From assembly GCA_046728115.1 (NCBI GenBank), contig JBKPDW010000464.1, forward strand, positions 1 to 9,891: a stretch of DNA of 9,891 nt. Direction: 5' to 3'. Origin of the DNA: CAVSWN01 sp046728115. Lineage in GTDB: Bacteria > Acidobacteriota > Vicinamibacteria > Vicinamibacterales > CAVVIG01. A model generated the notes under the pieces. It searched no databases, was not told where the DNA came from, and saw only the letters and a list, made by a program, of their open reading frames with translations. Shown here piece after piece: positions 1 through 4,548 of this stretch. A program made the translations under genes and the position numbers. The stretch's first letter is position 1. Every line of letters begins with the position of its first letter.

Positions 1-312
1 GGATGGAGTGCCCTTTACGATGTTCTTACCAGGCGGAAGACAATTCTGATCGATGCCGACGTGATAGTGCGCGATCCCCGGTCGCGCCGTTGTAGGGTCG
101 CCGGGAGGAACGGCGCCGATCTCGATGCCCGAGGATCCGAATTTCATGTGCACGGGACTCGATACCGTCGCGCCGTTCTTGGGCTCGATGAAAAACACGC
201 GCGGTTTGGCCGCTGCCTTGGACGCAGGCTTGGCGGCCTGGGCTGCGGCGATCGCACTGAGACCGCCGACCAATCCGACCACGAGCAGTGCACACGACTT
301 ACTCATGAGCAT
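1..312 (-). CDS. Exported DUF4399-type protein (C-terminus outside window)
   Basis: The first 104 codons of a gene that runs off the left edge. The N-terminus is a typical signal peptide: short start, hydrophobic core around residues 7-24, and an Ala-rich cleavage region ending near AQA at about residue 26. After an Ala/Lys-rich spacer comes FIEPKNGATVSSP, then an HYHVGID stretch, the pattern I recognise from the DUF4399 family (small periplasmic or extracellular proteins of unknown function with an HH/HxH...D motif). I place the start at the ATG at 312-310 because an AAAGGAG Shine-Dalgarno sits 8 bases upstream. A second in-frame ATG at 306 is possible. This is the only gene in the window with a strong Shine-Dalgarno. 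Family assignment is by recalled motif; biochemical role unknown. Confidence 0.8.
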   Translation of the reverse strand, partial: MLMSKSCALLVVGLVGGLSAIAAAQAAKPASKAAAKPRVFFIEPKNGATVSSPVHMKFGSSGIEIGAVPPGDPTTARPGIAHYHVGIDQNCLPPGKNIVKGTPS

Positions 313-320
313 ACGCAACA

Positions 321-327
321 CTCCTTT
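321..327 (-). promoter_or_regulatory. Shine-Dalgarno of the DUF4399 gene
   Basis: On the minus strand this reads AAAGGAG and ends 8 bases before the ATG at 312. It decides the start in favour of 312 over the in-frame ATG at 306. It stands out because most other starts in this window have no recognisable Shine-Dalgarno. Confidence 0.75.
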
Positions 328-339
328 CGGTTCGAAGAC

Positions 340-345
340 ATTCTA
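340..345 (-). promoter_or_regulatory. Probable -10 element for the DUF4399 gene
   Basis: On the minus strand the hexamer is TAGAAT, one base from TATAAT. It would start transcription around 333 and give a leader of about 20 bases containing the Shine-Dalgarno. No convincing -35 is visible about 17 bases upstream. Prediction from pattern only. Confidence 0.4.
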
Positions 346-465
346 ATCCGCCTTCGCTCGCCTAACGCCACGCGCGAGCGTCGGCGTGAGAAGTCCTGCT
401 CCTCCGCATGACATCGGATGCGCCTGGCGCGCCGTAGCCGCGAGTCGACGAATGAGGGCAGCGCC

Positions 466-1182
466 TCAACGCAAGCGCGAAGGCGGAAACCAGCCCCGAC
501 GGGAGCGATCGACCAGGCGTCCGGTTGCCGGGTCGAGCCGCAGGACGCGCCCCGCCACGGCCCTTGCGAAGGTGTCGTCGGCCGTCACAGCAAGAATCGC
601 TGCGCGACGACGAACGCCGATGTCGCGGATCGCTGATCCCATCGCCGCAACATCCGAGGTCGGCAGACTCGCGGTGACATGTTCGAGGAGTAGCAGCCTC
701 GGATCATGAGCCAGCGCCCTGCCCAGCCGAACCCGCGCGGCAGCCGTCGCGTCCAACTCCGCCACGGAGGCCGCCCAGGCTGCGATCGGCAGGCCCACTT
801 CCGTTGCAAGAGCTTCGGCGCGCTGCCGAATCGTATCGGGCGGGGGTTCGATCTCGATCGTAAATGGCAGCGCCAGGTTCTGAACGACCGTCAGGTGATC
901 GAGGAGCACCGCGCGTTCGGTCACGAGTCCGAAGCGGTCGACGAGCGCCAGCCACTCGGCGCTGTCAGCGATTGACGATGTGGCACGGCCAAACACGCGG
1001 ACGTCGCCGGTGTCCGGCAGCATCGCGCCGGTGATGAGATTGGCGAGTACCTCAGCCGCTGCGCGATCGAGGCCCAGGATCGCGACGGACTCGTCGGCAG
1101 TCACGACCAGCTGGCGGACTCGAAGAGGTCGGAGTCCGCGATAATCCTTTGTGACGTTGGTGAGCTCGAGAACCGGCGTCAC
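466..1182 (-). CDS. ABC-ATPase-fold protein with degenerate catalytic motifs
   Basis: A 238-residue protein whose backbone pattern follows an ABC transporter nucleotide-binding domain from end to end, but with the motifs eroded. The Walker A region (residues 37-45) reads GLDRAAAEV where GPSGSGKST is expected, so the P-loop Lys is Ala43 and the Ser is Glu44. The Q-loop Gln is not visible around 87-92. The signature LSGGQ is LDATA (143-147). Walker B LLLLDEPT is LLLLEHVT (163-170), replacing the Mg-binding Asp by Glu and the catalytic Glu by His168. The H-loop His is Ala201. The surrounding framework (RALAHDPRLLLL, TASL, RVLRLDPATGRL) is intact and there is no frameshift. It starts with GTG inside the stop of the upstream membrane gene (GTGA overlap), so the two are probably co-translated. 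ATP hydrolysis looks unlikely; I infer a structural or regulatory pseudo-ATPase role. Confidence 0.85.
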   Translation of the reverse strand: MTPVLELTNVTKDYRGLRPLRVRQLVVTADESVAILGLDRAAAEVLANLITGAMLPDTGDVRVFGRATSSIADSAEWLALVDRFGLVTERAVLLDHLTVVQNLALPFTIEIEPPPDTIRQRAEALATEVGLPIAAWAASVAELDATAAARVRLGRALAHDPRLLLLEHVTASLPTSDVAAMGSAIRDIGVRRRAAILAVTADDTFARAVAGRVLRLDPATGRLVDRSRRGWFPPSRLR

Positions 1183-1643
1183 GAACCGACGAGACGGTTC
1201 ACTTCGTCGACGATGCGGCTGGAGGCCACGAGCGCAGTGAGTTCAGTCTTCAAAGCGGCAAGATTCGCCGCAATGGCGCCGTATGCAATCATCGCGTGCA
1301 CCGTCGGTGGGAGCACGCCCGTGTCGACGCTCGCGCCCATGATGGCGGCCACCATCGTGACGGCCATTGCCAGCGTGCCCATCGAGAAAACCGGCTTGCG
1401 CGAGGCGCCGATCCGCTGATAGTAGTCGCCGGCGACGTTGTGCTCCTTCATGGCGTCTTTGACGGCCTTTCCCTTCCCGATGAGATAGAACATCATCATC
1501 GAGTGCGCGAGGAGTGTCACCATCGTGGAAAAGATGCCGAAGGAAATGTGGCGCGAGACGTCGGTCCCCTGCCACCCCACGACCATCGTCGTCACGAGTC
1601 CGACGAACCCGATCATCACGGCACTGACAAGCGCTTGAGCCAC
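1179..1643 (-). CDS. Four-helix membrane protein of unknown function
   Basis: A 154-residue protein with four hydrophobic segments near residues 5-24, 33-55, 86-104 and 114-131. The 56-85 loop is rich in Lys/Arg and probably cytoplasmic, which puts the N- and C-termini inside. Histidines lie at 32 and 47 (helix 2), 68 (loop) and 116 (start of helix 4). In this topology His32 and His116 fall near the same outer membrane face, so a heme or metal site is conceivable, but that is inference. GTG at 1643 is the first start after an in-frame TGA; ATG at codon 10 is an alternative. The gene overlaps the degenerate ABC protein by 4 bases and precedes it, which suggests a two-protein membrane complex. 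I do not recognise the family. Confidence 0.75.
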   Translation of the reverse strand: MAQALVSAVMIGFVGLVTTMVVGWQGTDVSRHISFGIFSTMVTLLAHSMMMFYLIGKGKAVKDAMKEHNVAGDYYQRIGASRKPVFSMGTLAMAVTMVAAIMGASVDTGVLPPTVHAMIAYGAIAANLAALKTELTALVASSRIVDEVNRLVGS

Positions 1644-1652
1644 GGTCGCGAA

Positions 1653-1658
1653 ATTATG
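1653..1658 (-). promoter_or_regulatory. Possible -10 element of the membrane-protein gene
   Basis: On the minus strand the hexamer is CATAAT, followed by 9 bases and the GTG start at 1643, which would give an almost leaderless mRNA. It overlaps the ATG of the divergent methyltransferase at 1656-1658. No clear -35 is seen. Confidence 0.3.
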
Positions 1659-2165
1659 TCACCGTCGCAGTTCATCATGGAATGGGCCGCGCGGCTCGCG
1701 CCAGCGCCGCGCCACGTGGCGAGGGCATTGGATGTGGCCATGGGGAGCGGACGACATGCGCTGCCGCTTGCGCTGGCGGGTTACCGGGTGTTTGGTGTCG
1801 ATCGCGACGTGGATGCGGTGCGCACGGCGCTCGATGCCGCGGCGGTGGCGAACGTCACGCTGCGTGCATGGTGCGCTGACCTCAGCGAAATGCCGTTTCC
1901 CGATTCGCGCTTCGATCTCGTCGTCGTCACGCGCTATTTGCAGCGCAATCTCTTTGCGTCGCTGCGGCGAACCGTCGCGCGTGGCGGCGTCGTCCTGTAC
2001 GAAACCTTTACGACCAGGCAGCGCGCTCTAGGCTGGGGCCCGACATCACCTGAGCATCTGCTGGATCCCGGTGAGCTGCGCCAGGCCTTCGACACATTCG
2101 AGATTCTGTTCAGCGAGGAAGTCGAGGCACCAGAGGCCGTCGCGCGCGTCGCCGCGCGCCGGTGA
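1656..2165 (+). CDS. Small class I SAM-dependent methyltransferase
   Basis: A 169-residue Rossmann-type methyltransferase. Motif I is DVAMGSGRHAL (residues 26-36), with Met where the usual DxGCGxG core has Cys. The acidic residue that binds the SAM ribose is Asp49 in VFGVDRD. Asp75 and the PFPDSRFDLVV stretch (80-90) form the later strand motifs, followed by a GGVVLYETF strand (110-118) typical of TehB-like and related small methyltransferases. The substrate cannot be read from sequence. The ATG at 1656 starts right at the fold; a longer reading from 1296 would be antisense to the membrane gene and is not credible. No Shine-Dalgarno is visible. The gene diverges from the membrane gene over 12 bases. 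Its stop abuts the stop of the convergent Fur-rubrerythrin gene with no gap (TGATCA). Confidence 0.85.
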   Translation: MSPSQFIMEWAARLAPAPRHVARALDVAMGSGRHALPLALAGYRVFGVDRDVDAVRTALDAAAVANVTLRAWCADLSEMPFPDSRFDLVVVTRYLQRNLFASLRRTVARGGVVLYETFTTRQRALGWGPTSPEHLLDPGELRQAFDTFEILFSEEVEAPEAVARVAARR

Positions 2166-3137
2166 TCACCGCGCAGTTTTGGCGGATGGCGTCCGCCTGC
2201 GGTCCGCGCCGACCCGTTCGCGCAGGTCCTTGTACTCGCGGATGAGGAGCTCGAGGTGGGTTCTCTCCTCGTCGGCGAATTCCAGAAAGATCTGCTTGCC
2301 TTCCGAATCCTCGAAACGTTCTCCATAACGTTTGAAGAATTCGTGCGACCCGCGTTCACACTTGATGCCGATGAGCAGCGCCTGCTGGTCGCCGACACCC
2401 TTGCGCAACTCCTCGGTTCCCGCCGCAAACAGACCACTGGCGGCGCCTTTGAAGAACAGGAACGTCGGCCTCGACTCGAGCTGCGGATCCGTGCCCAGCA
2501 GCGTCTGATAGCGCTGCTGGAGCGTCGAGAGGTGCTTTTTTTCCTCTTCGGCAAGCTTTTCGAACACCTCGCGTCCGCGCCGATCCTTGGTCATGCTCGC
2601 CGCGCGTGTGTAGAAATCGAGGCCGCTTTTCTCGGTGGCGATCGCCATGCGCAGCGCGTCGCGCGCGAACACGAGCTCGGTCGTCGTGCCATCGAGCGTC
2701 GGCGTCTGCTTGCCGGTGCGGCATTCCTCGCACGTGCCGTGCACCTGCACGACTGACTGCGTGACCGAAAAATTTCTCGCGGCTGCGACTTCTTCGATCA
2801 GCGACTCGATGTCGGAGCTGAGGAATTCGGAGGACCGGTGGCAGCTCGTGCAGATCAGGTGAAAGTGCCGCGGATGCCGGTACGACGGCTCGAACCGCGA
2901 GCGCCCTTCGCCGAAGTCGACCTTGCGCGCGATCCCGGCGTCGACCATCCATTGGAGCGTCCGGTACACGGTCGCGCGACCGATGCCGCTGTCCTCGCGA
3001 CGCACGCGATCGAACAGATCGTCGGCGCTGACGTGTCCTTCCTGCCGCAGGAAGATGCCGAGAATCCGATCGCGCTTGGAGGAGCGCTTGCCGCCGGGAG
3101 GACGAAGCGTGGAGAGATCGGGAAGTTGACGGGACAT
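2166..3137 (-). CDS. Fur/PerR-family regulator fused to a rubrerythrin-like diiron domain
   Basis: One uninterrupted 323-residue ORF with two complete domains. Residues about 20-85 are a Fur-type winged helix, with the recognition helix carrying ATVYRTLQWM (55-64). Residues 86-140 are the Fur dimerisation and metal domain, with His88, His91, His93 and two CxxC pairs (96/99 and 136/139) that form the structural zinc site in this family; His35 sits where PerR has a metal-binding His. After a linker, residues about 160-302 form a ferritin-like four-helix domain with the full diiron set in two repeats: Glu169 with E199xxH202, and Glu261 with E291xxH294. A basic tail follows. No rubredoxin FeS4 domain is present. 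Known families: Fur/PerR repress iron or peroxide genes; rubrerythrins reduce peroxide or sense O2. I infer a metalloregulator with built-in oxidant sensing or scavenging. It lies downstream of erpA on the same strand. Start ATG at 3137 lacks a Shine-Dalgarno. Confidence 0.95.
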   Translation of the reverse strand: MSRQLPDLSTLRPPGGKRSSKRDRILGIFLRQEGHVSADDLFDRVRREDSGIGRATVYRTLQWMVDAGIARKVDFGEGRSRFEPSYRHPRHFHLICTSCHRSSEFLSSDIESLIEEVAAARNFSVTQSVVQVHGTCEECRTGKQTPTLDGTTTELVFARDALRMAIATEKSGLDFYTRAASMTKDRRGREVFEKLAEEEKKHLSTLQQRYQTLLGTDPQLESRPTFLFFKGAASGLFAAGTEELRKGVGDQQALLIGIKCERGSHEFFKRYGERFEDSEGKQIFLEFADEERTHLELLIREYKDLRERVGADRRRTPSAKTAR

Positions 3138-3143
3138 TTGCGA

Positions 3144-3206
3144 CTTGGTGAATTGGTGACCTGGTGATTCTAAATCACCAACTCACCAACTCCCCAATTC
3201 GCCAAT
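3144..3206. repeat. Inverted array of octamer repeats with a 25-bp hairpin
   Basis: Three forward octamers of the form NNTGGTGA (3144-3151, 3152-3159, 3160-3167), a 7-base centre, then four inverted octamers of the form TCNCCAAN (3175-3182, 3183-3190, 3191-3198, 3199-3206). Together they make a stem with arms 3145-3169 and 3173-3197, a 3-base loop and 21 of 25 positions complementary in DNA. As minus-strand RNA, two of the four mismatches become G-U pairs. No T-tract follows on the minus strand, so it is not a normal intrinsic terminator. It fills the gap between erpA and the Fur-rubrerythrin gene. Confidence 0.85.
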
Positions 3207-3210
3207 TATG
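3205..3210 (-). promoter_or_regulatory. Possible -10 element upstream of the Fur-rubrerythrin gene
   Basis: On the minus strand CATAAT directly follows the erpA stop codon. If used, transcription would begin near 3198 and place almost the whole octamer hairpin in the 5' leader of the Fur-rubrerythrin mRNA. Weak: no -35 seen, and co-transcription with erpA is the alternative. Confidence 0.25.
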
Positions 3211-3211
3211 G

Positions 3212-3541
3212 TCAGTCGACGCTGAAGGACTGACCGCATCCGCAGGTGGAGGTCGCCTGCGGGTTCTTGATCGTGAAGCCACCGCCGGTGACGGTGTCTA
3301 CGAAGTCCACTTCCGCCCCGGTCAGATACCGGATACTGATGGGATCCACGAACAACTTCACGCCGTGAGACTCGAAGACCTGGTCTCCAGACCCCTGGCC
3401 GTTTTCCTCGATCATGAGGCCGTACTGAAAGCCCGAGCAGCCGCCACCCTGCACGAACACGCGCAGCCCGCTGCCTGACTTGTTCTCTTCGGCCAGCAAC
3501 TCGCTGATTTTGGCCGCCGCTGTCTCGGATACGTTAATCAT
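3212..3541 (-). CDS. erpA: A-type iron-sulfur carrier protein ErpA
   Basis: A 109-residue A-type Fe-S carrier that would accept a cluster from a scaffold and deliver it to apo-enzymes in the cytoplasm. The three cluster-ligand cysteines are present: Cys35 in RVFVQGGGCSGFQYG, and Cys100 and Cys102 in the C-terminal STCGCGQSF. The GGGCSGFQYG and CGCG...F forms and the length fit ErpA better than IscA or SufA, though A-type carriers overlap in function. The start is the ATG at 3541, which gives the normal family length; the longer reading from 3748 would run antisense into fdhE. It diverges from fdhE across 20 bases. The class I fumarase further along is a plausible Fe-S client. Confidence 0.93.
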   Translation of the reverse strand: MINVSETAAAKISELLAEENKSGSGLRVFVQGGGCSGFQYGLMIEENGQGSGDQVFESHGVKLFVDPISIRYLTGAEVDFVDTVTGGGFTIKNPQATSTCGCGQSFSVD

Positions 3542-3547
3542 GCGAGC

Positions 3548-3553
3548 ATTATA
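3548..3553 (-). promoter_or_regulatory. -10 element of erpA, leaderless spacing
   Basis: On the minus strand this is a perfect TATAAT, followed by exactly 6 bases (GCTCGC) and the erpA ATG. That spacing puts the transcription start at or next to the start codon, so the mRNA should be leaderless. It overlaps the fdhE -10 on the opposite strand. No good -35 is visible. Confidence 0.65.
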
Positions 3554-3555
3554 AC
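3550..3555 (+). promoter_or_regulatory. -10 element of fdhE, leaderless spacing
   Basis: TATAAC, followed by exactly 6 bases (AATTCC) and the fdhE ATG at 3562. It shares four bases with the divergent erpA TATAAT, so the two polymerase sites should exclude one another and the genes may be expressed alternately. Confidence 0.55.
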
Positions 3556-3561
3556 AATTCC

Positions 3562-4533
3562 ATGGCCTATGTGGCTGTTTTACCCGTAAAAACGCCGGAC
3601 TTGCTCGAAACGGCCGAGCGGCGATGGACATCGATATGCGCTGCACGACCCGATCTCGCCCCGGCCGTGGAACTGCAGCGGCGCCTGCTGGGTCTGACCA
3701 TCGAGCTCTCGACCACGCTCGAGAGCGGCCGACTCCCGAAGCTGTCACTGCCGCCGAAGTACCTGGCCGCCAAACTCACCCGGGGCGTTCCAGTACTGAC
3801 GCATGAGCCGATCCCGCTGCCAGTGGCGGTTCTCAAGCGAACGCTGACCCGCTTCTGCGAGGTCCTCGAGACGGGTGGCGCCGGTGAGGCCGCCCGCCAC
3901 ATCAGCGCGGCCATCGAGAGCGGGAACATCGAGGTCGGCTCGCTGCTCGCCGCCTCGCTGAAACGGGATCAAGCGGCAATTCGCATCGGTGCGACCCACC
4001 GGGGACTTGCACCGGACCTGCTCTGGCTCGCGGCCGAGCTCTCCGTCAGCCCGTTCGTCCATTTGCTCCAGCGCATGCTGCTCGATGGTGGTGGTCACGC
4101 GGCTATCGGCGCCGCGCTCGCGGCATGGGGCCGCGGCTACTGCCCCGCGTGCGGATCGTGGCCGGCGGTGGCAGAAGTCGTGGCCGGACACCGCACGCTG
4201 CGCTGCTCGTTCTGCTCGAGCGCGTGGGAGCTTCCGACCTACAGCTGCATCTACTGCGAAGAGCAGGGCGCCCCGTTCGTTACAGCGGCCCCAAACGAGG
4301 AACGAAAAGATCGACGCGTGGAGGTCTGCTCGACATGCGGCGGCTACCTCAAGTCCATCGATCTCGTCGAGCTGTCGCCTTTCCCGTTGCTTGCGATCTC
4401 GGACATCGAGACCACCGATCTCGATATCGCGGCGATGGAACACGGGTACGCGCGGCCGCCCCTAAAGGACTTCACCCGCCGAAGCGATGAAGAACACATG
4501 CAGGCACGAAAGCCCGAAGACACGAAATCTTGA
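3562..4533 (+). CDS. fdhE: Formate dehydrogenase accessory protein FdhE
   Basis: A 323-residue FdhE homologue, close to the E. coli length (309). FdhE proteins are cytoplasmic factors needed for assembly of active formate dehydrogenase and bind metal through paired cysteines. Here there are four CxxC pairs in the C-terminal half: Cys194/197 (YCPACGSWP), 215/218 (LRCSFCSSAW), 229/232 (CIYC) and 256/259 (VCSTCGGYLK). The last resembles the E. coli CDDCGTYLK motif. The N-terminal half is helical and less recognisable. No formate dehydrogenase subunit lies in this window, so the client is elsewhere or is another oxidoreductase. The last dozen residues are encoded by an octamer repeat and look like repeat-derived tail rather than conserved protein. 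The gene ends 15 bases from the convergent fumarase stop. Confidence 0.92.
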   Translation: MAYVAVLPVKTPDLLETAERRWTSICAARPDLAPAVELQRRLLGLTIELSTTLESGRLPKLSLPPKYLAAKLTRGVPVLTHEPIPLPVAVLKRTLTRFCEVLETGGAGEAARHISAAIESGNIEVGSLLAASLKRDQAAIRIGATHRGLAPDLLWLAAELSVSPFVHLLQRMLLDGGGHAAIGAALAAWGRGYCPACGSWPAVAEVVAGHRTLRCSFCSSAWELPTYSCIYCEEQGAPFVTAAPNEERKDRRVEVCSTCGGYLKSIDLVELSPFPLLAISDIETTDLDIAAMEHGYARPPLKDFTRRSDEEHMQARKPEDTKS

Positions 4534-4535
4534 AT
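4504..4535. repeat. Degenerate octamer array at the fdhE 3' end
   Basis: Four consecutive 8-base units, GCACGAAA, GCCCGAAG, ACACGAAA and TCTTGAAT, share a period of 8 and a CGAA core that is degraded in the last unit. They cover the last codons and the stop of fdhE. It is a different octamer family from the TGGTGA array at 3144-3206, but has the same unit length. Confidence 0.5.
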
Positions 4536-4548
4536 CGCTGACCATCGG

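Noticed and set aside
355..380. Inverted repeat CGCTCGC/GCGAGCG as a terminator after the degenerate ABC gene
   Set aside because: Arms of 7 bases with a 12-base loop but no T-tract on the minus strand; common by chance in high-GC DNA.
466..1182. Reading the degenerate ABC gene as a frameshifted pseudogene
   Set aside because: The frame is open over the full domain length, the framework residues are intact, and it is coupled to the upstream gene; only motif residues are changed.
1296..1655. N-terminal extension of the small methyltransferase
   Set aside because: It would be antisense to the four-helix membrane gene; the residues are His/Arg/Asp-rich with no fold, and the methyltransferase domain begins right after the ATG at 1656.
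3542..3561. Fur or PerR box between erpA and fdhE
   Set aside because: The A/T-rich centre resembles part of a PerR-type site, but the required symmetric half-sites are not present; the bases are already explained by the two -10 elements.
3542..3748. N-terminal extension of ErpA
   Set aside because: A-type carriers are about 105-115 residues; the extension overlaps fdhE and the divergent -10 elements.
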